From an uncultured beta proteobacterium (lineage in GTDB: Bacteria > Pseudomonadota > Gammaproteobacteria > Burkholderiales > Burkholderiaceae_C): a stretch of DNA of 64,000 nucleotides. The translations under genes and the position numbers were made by a program. Positions 24,231 through 33,901 of this stretch are shown here, piece by piece. Positions within the stretch are counted from its first letter, which is position 1. Every line of letters begins with the position of its first letter. Location of the stretch: contig CAIKVZ010000055.1 in the NCBI GenBank assembly GCA_903830985.1, positions 1 through 64,000 on the forward strand, given 5' to 3'. Below the pieces are notes generated by a model. That model worked only from the letters and a program-made list of their open reading frames with translations. It did no database searches and was not told where the DNA came from.

Positions 24231-26330
24231 ATGACCCCTACCGTTACGCACCCCACCGACTCAGTGCCCGGCACGCTGTTCGAGCAGGCCGCCAAGGCCG
24301 GGCGCGGCCAGCTCAACCCCGCAGAACTCGATACCCTGCTGGCGACGCTGGGTGGCCTCAGGCTGGGTGGCCTACGACTGCGGGGCAGTGCAGCCCCGAC
24401 GGCCAGCGCCAGACTGCGCGTCGGGCTACACGACAGCCGTGAATTCGGCCTGGTGCTCAGCGCCGGGCCGGGAGGACCCGACGCCGATCTGGACCAGGGA
24501 CTGTTTCGCGCTGGCAGGTCACGCGTGCAGGCGCTGGCCGAGTTGGGCAGCGCAGCTGACTTCCTGCAGCGCCTGCAGCGCACCATGGCGTACCAGAAGC
24601 TGCTGCGCCAGGCACCGGCGCCCGACGCGCAACTGCTGACCTTGTTGGACGGCCTGTTGCACTTGGCGCGCAGCCTTTCCCCGGCGGCGCCATTCACGCT
24701 GCAATCCCTGGACCTGGAACTGGAACTGGAGCACGGAAAGATGAACGTGCTGGAGGCGCGCTGCGCCTTCGCCGCGCCGACGCCGCAGCGACTGCGCCGC
24801 CCGATCGAAAAGATCGACCAACTGCTGCATCCGGCAACCATAGGCCTGGTCGGCGTCTCCGCCACCGGCATGAATTTTGGCCGCATCATTTTGCGCAACC
24901 TGGTGGGCAGCGGTTACAGCAAAACACAGTTGACGGTGATCCGCCCGGACGCGACCGAAATTGACGGCGTGGCCTGCGTCGCCAAGCTGCAGGCCCTGAC
25001 GCAGCAGCTCGATCTGCTGATCGTTGCCGTGGCCGCGCCAGCCGTTCCCGAACTGGTGGACGAGATCATCGCCAGCGGCGCGGTGGCCGCGGTGATGCTG
25101 ATTCCGGGCAGCCTGGGCGAAACCGCCAGCAGCCGGGAAACTGCCGCCTTGCTGGCCGCGAAGATCAATGCGGCGCACGCCCTGCCAGGTGGCGGGCCGA
25201 TCTTTCTGGGCGCCAATTGCCTGGGCGTGGTCTCGCACCCCGGCGGCTACGACTCCTGGTTCATTCCGCTGGAACGCCTGCCCAAGCCGGCCAAAAAGCC
25301 GCAAAGAAATTCCGTCATGCTCAGCCAGAGCGGCGCCTTCATGATCACCCGCCTGAGCCAGAACCCCTGGCTCGATCCAAGCTACATGCTGGCGCTGGGC
25401 AACCAGACCGACCTGACGCACGGCGACCTGCTGAGCTATTTTGCACAGCGCCCGGAGATCGAGACCCTGGGCGTCTACATCGAGGGCTTCAAGGATGGCG
25501 ACGGCCTGCTGTTTGCCAGGGCCGTGCGCAGTGCGGTGCTCGCCGGCAAGCAGGTCGTGGTCTACAAGGCCGGCAGAACGGCAGCGGGCAGCGCCGGCGT
25601 GATGGGCCACACGGCGTCGATCGCCGGTGACCCGGCGTTGTTCGAAGCGGTGCTGCGCCAGGCCGGCGCGATCGTGGCCAGGGACCTCCATTCCTTCGAC
25701 GACCTGTTCTACCTCGCAGGCGCCATGCACCACAAGAAGATCGGTGGCAACCGGCTGGGCGCCATCAGCGGCGCGGGCTTCGAAGCCGTCGCCATGGCCG
25801 ACGAAATTGCCGGCGACGATTTTTCGCTGCAAATGGGCGAACTGCGGCAGGACACGGTGCAGCGCGTCGAGACCATCCTGCAGGCCAAGAAACTTGCCGC
25901 ACTTGTGGAGGTGCGCAACCCGATCGACATCAACCCGGGCGCGGACGACGAGGCCCATCTGCAGATCGCCGAGGCCTTCCTGCTCGACCCCCAGATCGAC
26001 GCGCTGGTGCTCGGACTCGATCCGACCGCGCCTTCGGTGCGCGCGCTGCAACAGAGCCAGCTGCGCCCGGGCTATGACATCAGCGACCCCCTGAGCACGG
26101 TGCATCTGATGCCGCCGCTGGTGGCGCGCCACGACAAGCCGGTGATAGGGATTGTCGATGGCGGGCGGCTCTATGACGCCATGTGCGATGCGCTCATGGA
26201 CCGCGGGGTCTGCGTGTTCCGCAACAGCGCGCGCGGCACGCGCGCCCTGGTGCAGTACATCGGGGCCCGACAGGCCAGCGAAGCATTGCGCCACGCCGCG
26301 ACCGGCCCGGACGGTGCGCAGCAGGCGTGA
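24231..26330 (+). CDS. NDP-forming acyl-CoA synthetase family protein with shortened ATP-grasp part
   Basis: A 699-residue protein. Residues about 60-190 resemble the second half of an ATP-grasp_5 domain (LHDSREFGLVLSAGPGG, then LDLELELEHGKMNVLEARC). Residues about 195-330 form a CoA-binding domain (ATIGLVGVSATGMNFGR). The succinyl-CoA-ligase-like part contains the catalytic histidine in MGHTASIAGD. The first half of ATP-grasp, which normally carries the nucleotide-binding lysine, appears missing; the start cannot move upstream because it overlaps lysR. A complete enzyme would activate an acid with ATP, giving ADP. It might supply benzoyl- or phenylacetyl-CoA here, since bzdA is absent, but loss of ATP binding would argue against this. 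Confidence 0.75.
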   Translation: MTPTVTHPTDSVPGTLFEQAAKAGRGQLNPAELDTLLATLGGLRLGGLRLRGSAAPTASARLRVGLHDSREFGLVLSAGPGGPDADLDQGLFRAGRSRVQALAELGSAADFLQRLQRTMAYQKLLRQAPAPDAQLLTLLDGLLHLARSLSPAAPFTLQSLDLELELEHGKMNVLEARCAFAAPTPQRLRRPIEKIDQLLHPATIGLVGVSATGMNFGRIILRNLVGSGYSKTQLTVIRPDATEIDGVACVAKLQALTQQLDLLIVAVAAPAVPELVDEIIASGAVAAVMLIPGSLGETASSRETAALLAAKINAAHALPGGGPIFLGANCLGVVSHPGGYDSWFIPLERLPKPAKKPQRNSVMLSQSGAFMITRLSQNPWLDPSYMLALGNQTDLTHGDLLSYFAQRPEIETLGVYIEGFKDGDGLLFARAVRSAVLAGKQVVVYKAGRTAAGSAGVMGHTASIAGDPALFEAVLRQAGAIVARDLHSFDDLFYLAGAMHHKKIGGNRLGAISGAGFEAVAMADEIAGDDFSLQMGELRQDTVQRVETILQAKKLAALVEVRNPIDINPGADDEAHLQIAEAFLLDPQIDALVLGLDPTAPSVRALQQSQLRPGYDISDPLSTVHLMPPLVARHDKPVIGIVDGGRLYDAMCDALMDRGVCVFRNSARGTRALVQYIGARQASEALRHAATGPDGAQQA

Positions 26331-26362
26331 CAATTTTTCAACCACACCCCAAGAGGAGAACC

Positions 26363-26773
26363 ATGAGCGAGCTACTGAAAACCGGACTGAGCGCCACGCG
26401 CCACGTTGTCATCGACCGTGAGCGCACGATCAGCTTCATGGGCGACGATTGCCGCGTCTACTCGACGCCAAACCTGCTGTATGACGTGGAGATGAGCTGC
26501 CGCGACCTGTTGCTGCCGCTGATCGGCGAGGGCAAGGATTCAGTGGGCACGCGGGTCGAGCTCGACCATGTGGGCGCCACCCTGCTGGGCATGTGGGTCG
26601 ACGTCACGGTCACGGTGCACGAGGTCAATGGCAACGCCGTGAGCTTTGACTTCAGCGTGCGCGATGCGCTCGAGGAAGTCGCCCGCGGCAAGCACCACCG
26701 TTTCATTGTCGGGCTGGAAAAGACCGCGCAACGCCTGCGGGCGAAACAGGCAAAGGCAGCTGCGGCGGCCTGA
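26363..26773 (+). CDS. Hot-dog-fold acyl-CoA thioesterase, FlK-like
   Basis: A 136-residue hot-dog protein resembling fluoroacetyl-CoA thioesterase FlK. The family triad can be placed on YSTPNLLYDVEMSCRD (Thr and Glu) and VELDHVGATLLG (His). Preceded by AGAGGAGAACC and 32 bp after the acyl-CoA synthetase gene, so the two are probably one operon. A thioesterase next to an acyl-CoA synthetase suggests CoA recycling or removal of toxic acyl-CoA. The real substrate is unlikely to be fluoroacetyl-CoA; aromatic or short acyl-CoA is more plausible. Confidence 0.78.
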   Translation: MSELLKTGLSATRHVVIDRERTISFMGDDCRVYSTPNLLYDVEMSCRDLLLPLIGEGKDSVGTRVELDHVGATLLGMWVDVTVTVHEVNGNAVSFDFSVRDALEEVARGKHHRFIVGLEKTAQRLRAKQAKAAAAA

Positions 26774-26784
26774 GTTCGCGCCGC

Positions 26785-27528
26785 TCAGACGGGCGCGGTC
26801 TTGCGAGCGCCCATGCCCAGGTAGGTCTCGATGATGCGGGGGTCATTGGCCAGCTCGCTGGACTTTCCGCTGAGCGCGATCCGGCCCATTTCCAGCACGT
26901 AGGCACGGTCTGACACCGCCAGCGCGGCGCGCGCATTCTGCTCCACCAGCAGGATCGCCACGCCACGCTCGCGCAGGCCCACCACCACCTGCAACACTTC
27001 GCGCACGATGTTGGGCGCCAGTCCCAGCGACGGCTCGTCGAGCAACAGCAAGCGCGGCTTGGCCATCAAGGCGCGGCCAATGGCCAGCATCTGCCGCTCC
27101 CCGCCCGACAGGGTCGACGCCGTTTGCGTGCGCCGCTCCTGCAAGCGCGGGAAGATTGCATAGACCTCTTCGCGACACGCGACCTGATCGCGCAGACCGC
27201 GCCACCAGCGCGAGAAGCCACCCAGCAACAGGTTGTCCTCGACCGACATTTCGCCGAACAGTTCGCGCCGCTCCGGCACCAGACCCACGCCCGCGCCCAC
27301 CATGGTGTTCACCGAGGGGCGGCGGATCAGCTTGCCATCGAGCCAGATTTCCCCGCGGCTTGGCAGCAGCCCCATGGCGGCCGACAGCAGCGTCGACTTG
27401 CCGGCGCCGTTGGGTCCGATGACAGTGACGATTTCTCCCGGCTGGACCAGCAGATCGACCGCGTGCACTGCCTCCACGACACCGTAGGAGACGCTCAATT
27501 TCCTGAGTTCCAGGACTGGTTGCTGCAT
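26785..27528 (-). CDS. livF: Branched-chain amino acid-type ABC transporter ATP-binding protein LivF
   Basis: A 247-residue ABC ATPase. Walker [12 protein letters not shown], signature STLSGGERQMLAIGRAL and Walker B LLLLDEPSLGLAP are all present. The ATG at 27528 follows GGGAG with 8-bp spacing and lies 4 bp after the LivMG stop. It completes a Liv-type importer. Placed among aromatic-acid genes, the transporter more likely imports an aromatic carboxylate or related compound than branched amino acids (inference). Confidence 0.9.
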   Translation of the reverse strand: MQQPVLELRKLSVSYGVVEAVHAVDLLVQPGEIVTVIGPNGAGKSTLLSAAMGLLPSRGEIWLDGKLIRRPSVNTMVGAGVGLVPERRELFGEMSVEDNLLLGGFSRWWRGLRDQVACREEVYAIFPRLQERRTQTASTLSGGERQMLAIGRALMAKPRLLLLDEPSLGLAPNIVREVLQVVVGLRERGVAILLVEQNARAALAVSDRAYVLEMGRIALSGKSSELANDPRIIETYLGMGARKTAPV

Positions 27529-27532
27529 GCCA

Positions 27533-29344
27533 TCAACTCCCATCGAAACCACCCAGATAAGCCGCCAGCACTTTGGGGTCGGCCTGCACCTGCGCCGGCG
27601 TGCCGTGCGCGATCACCTGGCCATATTCCAGCACCGTAATGCGGTCGGCAATGTTCATGACGAACTCCATGTCGTGTTCCACCACCAGAATCGCCATGCC
27701 CTCATCGCGCAATTGCGTCAGCAGGCGCGCCAGCGCCAGCTTCTCCATGTAGGGCAAGCCGGCTGCGGGTTCGTCGAGCAGCAACACCCCCGGCTGACTG
27801 GCGAGCGCGCGGGCAATCTCCATGATGCGCTGCTGACCCAGGGCCAGCGAGGCCGCCGCCGCATGCGTCTGCGGGCCCAAGCCGCAGCGTTCGATCTGCC
27901 GCTGCGCCTCGCGCATCAGGGCGGCTTCCTCGGCACGGTCCAGGCGCAGCATGGCGGCCAGCCAGCCGCTGCGTGCGCGCAGGTGCGCACCCAGTGCCAC
28001 GTTGTCCAGCACGCTGCACGTTCCCAGCAGGCGCACGTGTTGAAAGGTGCGGCTCAGTCCGGCCAGCGCAAAGGCGCGCGACGACTGGCGGTGCATGTTG
28101 CGCCCGAGTAGACTGACCTCGCCCGAGGTCGGGTCGTCGACACCCGAAATCAGGTTGAAGAAGGTGCTTTTTCCCGCCCCATTGGGACCGATCAGTGCGT
28201 GGATTTCTCCGGCCTTCACGTTCAGATCAACCTGGCTGTTGGCCATCAGTCCGCCAAAGCGCTTGCTCACCGCGCTGGCGGCGAGCACGACGCTGCCCTT
28301 GGGCGCGGGCTCGCGCTGGGGCAACTCGGGCGGGGTCCGCGGCGGGGCCGCGCGCGCCGGGCGCAGCCAGCGGTTGACCAGGCGCGCCAGGCTGGGCCAC
28401 AGGCCGTCAGAGAAGCGCTGCAACACCAGCAGCATCAGTAGGCCGAAGACGATCACCTCGAAGTTGCCGCTGCTGCCCAGCAGGCTGGGCAGGATGTCCT
28501 GCAGATACTGTTTCATCAGCGTGATCACCGCCGCCCCCAGCAGGGCACCCCAGAGGTGACCGGCGCCGCCGACGACGGCCATGAACAGGTATTCGATACC
28601 AACATTCAGGTTGAAAGGCGTGGGGTTGACGAAGCGCTGCAGGTGCGCATACATCCAGCCCGACAGGCTGGCCAGCAGCGCCGCCAGCACGAAGACCTTG
28701 ATGCGATAGCGCGCCGTGTCCACGCCCATGCTCTCGGCCATGACACGGCCCGATTTCAGCGCGCGGATGGCGCGACCCTCGCGCGAGTCCAGCAGATTGT
28801 GCAAGGCCCACAGCGCCAACAACAACACCGCCCAGGTCAACAGGCCGAGTTCTCGCACCGAGCGCAGCGTCAGATTGCCCAGCGACAGTGCAGGCAGGCT
28901 GGAGATTCCGGTGTGGCCACCCAGAAACTCCAGATTGCCAAACAGGAAGTAAAGGCTCAGACCCCAGGCAATGGTGCCCAGTGGCAAGTAATGGCCCGAC
29001 AGACGCAGCGTCACCGAGCCGAGGAACCAGGCCACCGCGCCGCTCAATACCAGGCCAAGAATCAGCCCGATCCAGGGCAGCGCGGCCGAACCCGGCGCCA
29101 GGCCGAGCAGCGCGGCAGCGGCCGGCTCGGTGCAGATCCAGGCGGTGGCGTAAGCCCCCAATCCGACAAAGGCCGCCTGCCCGAACGAGGTCATGCCGGC
29201 GACGCCCGTGAGCATCACCAGTCCGACCGCCACCAGCGCGTACAAGCCGATGTAGTTCAGCATAGCGACGGTGAAATCGGGCAGCAAGCCCCAGGCCCCG
29301 AGCAGCAGCGCCACGGCCAGCAGCGTCAGTTGGCGCCGCGTCAT
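27533..29344 (-). CDS. livM/livG: Fused LivM permease - LivG ATPase of a branched-chain-type ABC transporter
   Basis: A 603-residue fusion. Residues about 1-320 are a LivM-type permease with eight to ten membrane segments ([40 protein letters not shown]). After a Pro/Arg-rich linker ([17 protein letters not shown]) comes a LivG ATPase: Walker [13 protein letters not shown], signature region [16 protein letters not shown] and Walker [14 protein letters not shown]. Its ATG overlaps the livH stop (ATGA). Such fusions occur in some Burkholderiales. The reading frame is continuous, so it is not a sequencing artefact at a stop codon. Confidence 0.9.
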   Translation of the reverse strand: MTRRQLTLLAVALLLGAWGLLPDFTVAMLNYIGLYALVAVGLVMLTGVAGMTSFGQAAFVGLGAYATAWICTEPAAAALLGLAPGSAALPWIGLILGLVLSGAVAWFLGSVTLRLSGHYLPLGTIAWGLSLYFLFGNLEFLGGHTGISSLPALSLGNLTLRSVRELGLLTWAVLLLALWALHNLLDSREGRAIRALKSGRVMAESMGVDTARYRIKVFVLAALLASLSGWMYAHLQRFVNPTPFNLNVGIEYLFMAVVGGAGHLWGALLGAAVITLMKQYLQDILPSLLGSSGNFEVIVFGLLMLLVLQRFSDGLWPSLARLVNRWLRPARAAPPRTPPELPQREPAPKGSVVLAASAVSKRFGGLMANSQVDLNVKAGEIHALIGPNGAGKSTFFNLISGVDDPTSGEVSLLGRNMHRQSSRAFALAGLSRTFQHVRLLGTCSVLDNVALGAHLRARSGWLAAMLRLDRAEEAALMREAQRQIERCGLGPQTHAAAASLALGQQRIMEIARALASQPGVLLLDEPAAGLPYMEKLALARLLTQLRDEGMAILVVEHDMEFVMNIADRITVLEYGQVIAHGTPAQVQADPKVLAAYLGGFDGS

Positions 29345-30369
29345 TCTTCGTCCTCGACGTGGCGGCTGTGGATCGAGCGCCACCACAGCACCGGGATGAT
29401 CAGTGTGAAGACAATGACTTCCTTGAAGGCGCTGGCCCAGAACGAAGAGAACGACTCCAGCAAACCGACCAGCAGCGCGCCGGCCAGCGCCAGCGGATAG
29501 CTGGTCAAGCCGCCGATGATGGCGGCGACAAAACCCTTGAGGCCAATCAGGAATCCGGTGTCGTAGTAAACCGTGGTCAATGGCGCGATCAGCAGGCCCG
29601 ACACCGCACCCACCATGGCGGCCAGCGCAAAGCTCAGGTCGCCCGAAAACTCGGTGGGAATCCCCATGAGGCGCGCACCGATCCGGTTCATGGCCGTGGC
29701 CCGCAAGGCCTTGCCGACCAGGGTCCGTTCAAAAAACAGGAACAAGGCCACCACCAGCAGGCTGGCCACGCCCATCACCACCAGTGACTGCCCGCTGACC
29801 GGTATTCCACCCAGATCGAGTTGCAGCTCCGAAAACGCCGCGGTGCGCGAACCTTCGGCGCCAAAAAAATAGAGCCCCAGGCCCACCAGCACGCCATGCA
29901 CAGCGACCGAAACGATCAGCAGTGTCAACACCGTGGCATGGGCCAGCGGCCGGTAGGCCAGGCGGTACAGCAGGGGACCCATGGGGGTGATCAGCAGCAA
30001 GGCGGTGCCGGCCTGGCCGAGCATGGATGCGGGCCGCTGTACCAGCACCAGAAACGCCGCCAGCGCGGGCAACAGCAGCGCCCAGAAGGCGCTGGACTTC
30101 CAATCCACTTCCAGGCCGCGCCGGTACCTGACAAACTCCACCAGCAAGGTGAGCCCCGCCAGGGCGAGCAGCAGCCACAGTGTGCCGGGCACGCGCCCGG
30201 ATTGCAGGAGCGCCATGGTCAACGCGCCAAATGCCACGAATTCGCCTTGCGGAATGAAGATCACTCGCGTGACCGAAAAAACCAGCACCAGGGCCAAGGC
30301 CATCAGGGCGTAAACCGCCCCGTTGACGATGCCGTCCTGGCCCAGCAGCAAGGCGATCTGGCCGTCCAT
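29341..30369 (-). CDS. livH: Branched-chain-type ABC transporter permease LivH
   Basis: A 342-residue membrane protein with about eight to nine hydrophobic segments. LivH-type landmarks are [20 protein letters not shown] at the N terminus and [18 protein letters not shown] in the cytoplasmic EAA-like loop. It pairs with the LivM half of the next gene. The start overlaps the livK stop and the stop overlaps the livMG start, so the whole cluster is tightly coupled. There is an insertion of about 40 residues after [10 protein letters not shown] compared with compact LivH proteins. Confidence 0.88.
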   Translation of the reverse strand: MDGQIALLLGQDGIVNGAVYALMALALVLVFSVTRVIFIPQGEFVAFGALTMALLQSGRVPGTLWLLLALAGLTLLVEFVRYRRGLEVDWKSSAFWALLLPALAAFLVLVQRPASMLGQAGTALLLITPMGPLLYRLAYRPLAHATVLTLLIVSVAVHGVLVGLGLYFFGAEGSRTAAFSELQLDLGGIPVSGQSLVVMGVASLLVVALFLFFERTLVGKALRATAMNRIGARLMGIPTEFSGDLSFALAAMVGAVSGLLIAPLTTVYYDTGFLIGLKGFVAAIIGGLTSYPLALAGALLVGLLESFSSFWASAFKEVIVFTLIIPVLWWRSIHSRHVEDEE

Positions 30370-31514
30370 CAGGGCTGGTATTTCCAGGCGCCAGCCTCGA
30401 TCTTGACCATCACGCGGGCGCGCTGATCGAGACCCAGATGATCCTGCGCGGACATGTTGAATACGCCGTGGGCGCCGGCAACTTCCTTCACCGTCTCGAG
30501 CGCGTCACGCAGCGCCGTGCGGAACTCCTGCGTGCCCGGCTTGGCCTTCTTCAGCGCCTGCACCACGGCGGCTTCCATCAGCTTGCCGGCGTCCCAGGCG
30601 TGTCCGCCAAAGGTCGACACCGAACCCGCACCGTAGGCCTTCTCGTATTTGGCGACGTAGTCCTGTGCCGACTTCTTCAGCGGGTGGGTCGCCGGCAGTT
30701 GCGCCGCCACCAGGACCGGGCCCGATGGCAGGAAGGTTCCCTCCACGTCCTTGCCGCCAACGCGCAGGAAGTCGTTGTTCGCGACGCCATGCGTCTGGTA
30801 GAACTTGCCGCGGTAGCCGCGTTCCATCAGGGCGCGCTGCGGCAACACGGCCGGTGTTCCGGAAGCCGCAATCAATACGGCGTCCGGCTTGACCGATACG
30901 ATCTTGAGTACCTGACCGGTGACCGAAGTGTCGGTGCGGTTGTAACGCTCGTTGGCCACGATCTTGATGCCCTTCATGGCAGCGATCTTGCTGAATTCCT
31001 GATACCAGCCTTCGCCGTAGGCGTCAGAAAATCCGATGAAGCCCACGCTCTTGACGCCGCTGTCGGCCATGTGGCCGACGATCGCCAGCGACATCATGAT
31101 GTCATTCTGCGGTGTCTTGAAGACCCAGCGTTTCTTCGCATCCTGTGGCTCGATGATGCGGGCCGATGCGGCCATGGAGATCATAGGCGTCTGGGCCTCG
31201 GCAGCGACGTCGATCATGGCCAGTGAATTCGGCGTCGTGGTCGAACCCAGAATCAGATCGACCTTGTGCTCGCCGATCAACTTGCGTGCGTTGGTGACCG
31301 CTGCCGTGGTGTCCGAGGCGTCGTCCAGCACGATGTAGTTAACCTTCTGTCCGCCAATCGAGGTGGGCATCAGGGCAATCGTGTTCTTCTCCGGAATCCC
31401 CAGCGAAGCGGCCGGGCCGGTTGCCGAAACGGTTACGCCCACGTTGATATCGGCGTGGGCCAGCGTGGCCACCATCAGTGCTGCCAGCAAGGGCAGGGTC
31501 TTCTTCAGGCTCAT
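30369..31514 (-). CDS. livK: Periplasmic substrate-binding protein of the Liv-type ABC transporter
   Basis: A 381-residue type 1 periplasmic-binding protein. A signal peptide ([21 protein letters not shown]) precedes the mature start [18 protein letters not shown]. Family landmarks [20 protein letters not shown] and [16 protein letters not shown] are present. The ATG at 31514 follows CCGGAGAAAAAC. Proteins of this group near aromatic catabolic genes often bind benzoate-type acids; the ligand cannot be told from the sequence. First gene of the leftward liv operon. Confidence 0.88.
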   Translation of the reverse strand: MSLKKTLPLLAALMVATLAHADINVGVTVSATGPAASLGIPEKNTIALMPTSIGGQKVNYIVLDDASDTTAAVTNARKLIGEHKVDLILGSTTTPNSLAMIDVAAEAQTPMISMAASARIIEPQDAKKRWVFKTPQNDIMMSLAIVGHMADSGVKSVGFIGFSDAYGEGWYQEFSKIAAMKGIKIVANERYNRTDTSVTGQVLKIVSVKPDAVLIAASGTPAVLPQRALMERGYRGKFYQTHGVANNDFLRVGGKDVEGTFLPSGPVLVAAQLPATHPLKKSAQDYVAKYEKAYGAGSVSTFGGHAWDAGKLMEAAVVQALKKAKPGTQEFRTALRDALETVKEVAGAHGVFNMSAQDHLGLDQRARVMVKIEAGAWKYQP

Positions 31515-31989
31515 TGTTTTTCTCCGGTTAAAAAGATGGGATGCAGATCGCGTGCGGCGGATTGGGCTCGGAGCCACCGGGCCAAGCCGCACGGCACCCG
31601 GATCGTCCAGTAAGGAAGGCGGCCAACAGCCAGTGCACGCTGGCGCGGCGACCCATTGACCCTGCAGTTGCTCATGTTGATTTCATTCTGCTGGACACGC
31701 CGTCATCCTAAGCAGGTGCAAGCTCAGCGTGTCCGGGGGTTTACCAGCAAAGGGCTCAAAAATGTGCGTGAAGTGCATATTTCCGCCGCTCGGGCCGGCC
31801 GCTTGTCCCCTTTTTCCAACGTGTTTACAGATCGCCATATTCATGTAACATTCGCTTCGCCGCGTCAATTCATGCATTGTCGTACCAATTTGCAGGTATG
31901 CGGTGAATTTTTCCGGACACAGCGAGCTGATGGTGCCAAGGCGGTGACCCAACATGCCGGGGCTCGAAGAAGAATGGCAGGAGACAAAA
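31515..31989. other. Divergent intergenic region between livK and dctQ
   Basis: About 475 bp with lower GC in the middle and no convincing gene. It should contain the promoters of the leftward liv operon and the rightward TRAP operon. One good promoter-like sequence for the latter is listed separately. Sequences such as TTCATGCATTGTC (about 31868-31880) could be regulator sites, but no clear dyad was found. Confidence 0.5.
31824..31851 (+). promoter_or_regulatory. Sigma-70-like promoter for the TRAP operon
   Basis: TTTACA (31824-31829) and TAACAT (31846-31851) are separated by 16 bp and lie about 140 bp before the dctQ start. They sit in the AT-rich part of the divergent gap. This is a pattern match only. 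Confidence 0.45.
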
Positions 31990-32532
31990 ATGCAGGCAGA
32001 AGATCCTTCGGGCCCCGACCCCCAGGCCGAGAGTGCAGCACGCGGCCCCTATGGCCGCCTGCTGTTTGCGCTGGCCAAGTGGTTTGCCTATGCCGGCGGC
32101 GCGGTTTTCATTGCCCTGGTGATCATGTCGGTGGTCTCCATCGTGGGACGCAAGCTGTTGGGCGCACCCGTTCCGGGCGATGTCGAAGTGCTCCAGTTGT
32201 CGGCGGCCTTTGCCTCCGCCACCTTCTTTGCCTACTGCCATTTGATGCGTGGCGACGTGAAGGTCGATTTCTTCACGGCGCACATGAGCAGCGGCCGGCG
32301 CGTGCTGCTGGACTCGGCCGGATCCCTGCTGGTCGGACTGCTGGGCGCGGTGCTGGCATGGCGCACCGCCGTGGGTGCCATCAGCCTGAAGGAAGGCGGC
32401 GAGTCGTCGGCCATCCTGGAACTGCCGGTCTGGATCGCGCAGGCACTGATGGTGCCCAGCTTCATTCTGCTGGCGCTGGCCGGCTTCTACATGTGCTGGT
32501 ACCCCTGGTCCAGATCCCGGGGGAAATCATGA
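31990..32532 (+). CDS. dctQ: TRAP transporter small permease (DctQ-like)
   Basis: A 180-residue membrane protein with four hydrophobic segments, the usual DctQ layout (GGAVFIALVIMSVVSIVGRK, FASATFFAYCHLMRGDVKVD, then two more). The ATG at 31990 follows GGAGACAAAA; an in-frame ATG 36 bp upstream lacks such a site. Its stop overlaps the dctM start. It links the DctM channel and the DctP receptor of a Na+- or H+-driven carboxylate importer. Confidence 0.87.
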   Translation: MQAEDPSGPDPQAESAARGPYGRLLFALAKWFAYAGGAVFIALVIMSVVSIVGRKLLGAPVPGDVEVLQLSAAFASATFFAYCHLMRGDVKVDFFTAHMSSGRRVLLDSAGSLLVGLLGAVLAWRTAVGAISLKEGGESSAILELPVWIAQALMVPSFILLALAGFYMCWYPWSRSRGKS

Positions 32533-33860
32533 GCGGAACCCAGCTTGGCTTTCTGATCTTTGGCGTGCTGCTGACGCTGCTGGTGCTGCGCGTGCCGATC
32601 GGCATTGCGATGTTCATCTCGGGCGCTGGCGGCTACCTCTATCTGACCGGCGGGGAGAGCGCGCCCCTGTTGAACTCCCTGAAAAACCTCGCCTACGCCC
32701 GTCTCTCCAATTACGACCTGGTGGTGATTCCGCTGTTCCTGCTCATGGGTCAGTTCGCAACGCATGGCGGCCTGAGCCGCCTGCTGTTCAGGTTCGTCAG
32801 CGCCTTCCTGGGGCATCACAAGGGCGGGATCGCCATGGCGGCCATCGGCGCCTGCGCCGGCTTTGGCGCCATCTGCGGCTCGTCCCTGGCGACTGCCGCC
32901 ACCATGGGCCAGGTGGCCTTGCCGGAGCTGCGCCGCTATGGCTATTCGGGCTCGCTGGCCACCGGTGCGCTGGCCGCCGGGGGCACGCTGGGCATCATGA
33001 TTCCGCCCTCCGTGCCGCTCGTGATCTACGCCATCCTGACGCAGGAGTCGATCGGCAAGCTGTTCATGGCGGCCGTGCTGCCGGGCATCATCGCCATGCT
33101 CGGCTATATGCTGGTGGTGCAGATCGTGGTCACGCTCGATCCCAAGGCGGGGCCTGCCGGTCCGCGCGTGCCCTGGCCGCAGCGCCTGCGCTGCCTGTTT
33201 GAAGTGCTGCCGGTGCTGCTGGTGTTTGTCGTTGTCATCGTCGGCATCTACGGCGGCTGGGCCAACCCGACCGAAGCGGCGTCCATCGGTGCCGGCTCCT
33301 GCGGCATCCTGGCCCTGTTGTCGGGAAACATGGGAAAGGAACAGCTGCGCAAGAGCCTGCTCGGAACGGCCATGGCCACGGCCATGATCTACCTGGTGCT
33401 GCTGGGTGCGGACATGATGAACTCGGCCCTGGCGATCTCACAGATGCCGGTGGAACTGGCGCAATGGGTCAAGGACAGCGGCATGTCGCCGCTGCTGGTG
33501 ATGGGCATGATCCTGCTGATCTACATCCTGCTGGGCTGCGTCATGGATGCGCTGGCCATGATCCTGCTGACGATCCCGATCTTCTATCCGATGATCATGG
33601 GGCTGGACTACTTCGGGCTGGCACAGACCGACAAATCGATCTGGTTTGGTATCCTGGCGCTGATGGTGGTGGAGATCGGCCTGGTGCATCCGCCTGTGGG
33701 AATGAACGTTTACGTCATCAACCGGCTGGCCATCGATGTGCCGCTGATGGATACCTTCAAGGGCGTCATCCCGTTCCTGATCTCGGACTTCATGCGCATC
33801 ACGCTGCTGGTCTTTTTCCCGGTCATCTCGCTGTACCTGGTGCACCAGTTCGGCGCCTGA
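32529..33860 (+). CDS. dctM: TRAP transporter large permease (DctM-like)
   Basis: A 443-residue membrane protein with about twelve hydrophobic segments, normal for DctM. Conserved landmarks are GACAGFGAICGSSLATAATM, GGTLGIMIPPSVPLVIYAIL and ALMVVEIGLVHPPVGMNVYV. It forms the transport channel with DctQ. The ATG overlaps the dctQ stop (ATGA). The substrate is unknown; a carboxylate is usual, and an aromatic or dicarboxylic acid would suit the neighbourhood. Confidence 0.92.
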   Translation: MSGTQLGFLIFGVLLTLLVLRVPIGIAMFISGAGGYLYLTGGESAPLLNSLKNLAYARLSNYDLVVIPLFLLMGQFATHGGLSRLLFRFVSAFLGHHKGGIAMAAIGACAGFGAICGSSLATAATMGQVALPELRRYGYSGSLATGALAAGGTLGIMIPPSVPLVIYAILTQESIGKLFMAAVLPGIIAMLGYMLVVQIVVTLDPKAGPAGPRVPWPQRLRCLFEVLPVLLVFVVVIVGIYGGWANPTEAASIGAGSCGILALLSGNMGKEQLRKSLLGTAMATAMIYLVLLGADMMNSALAISQMPVELAQWVKDSGMSPLLVMGMILLIYILLGCVMDALAMILLTIPIFYPMIMGLDYFGLAQTDKSIWFGILALMVVEIGLVHPPVGMNVYVINRLAIDVPLMDTFKGVIPFLISDFMRITLLVFFPVISLYLVHQFGA

Positions 33861-33901
33861 GAATTATTCACCCCGTTCCACAACCAAGAAGGAGATTTGA
33901 C

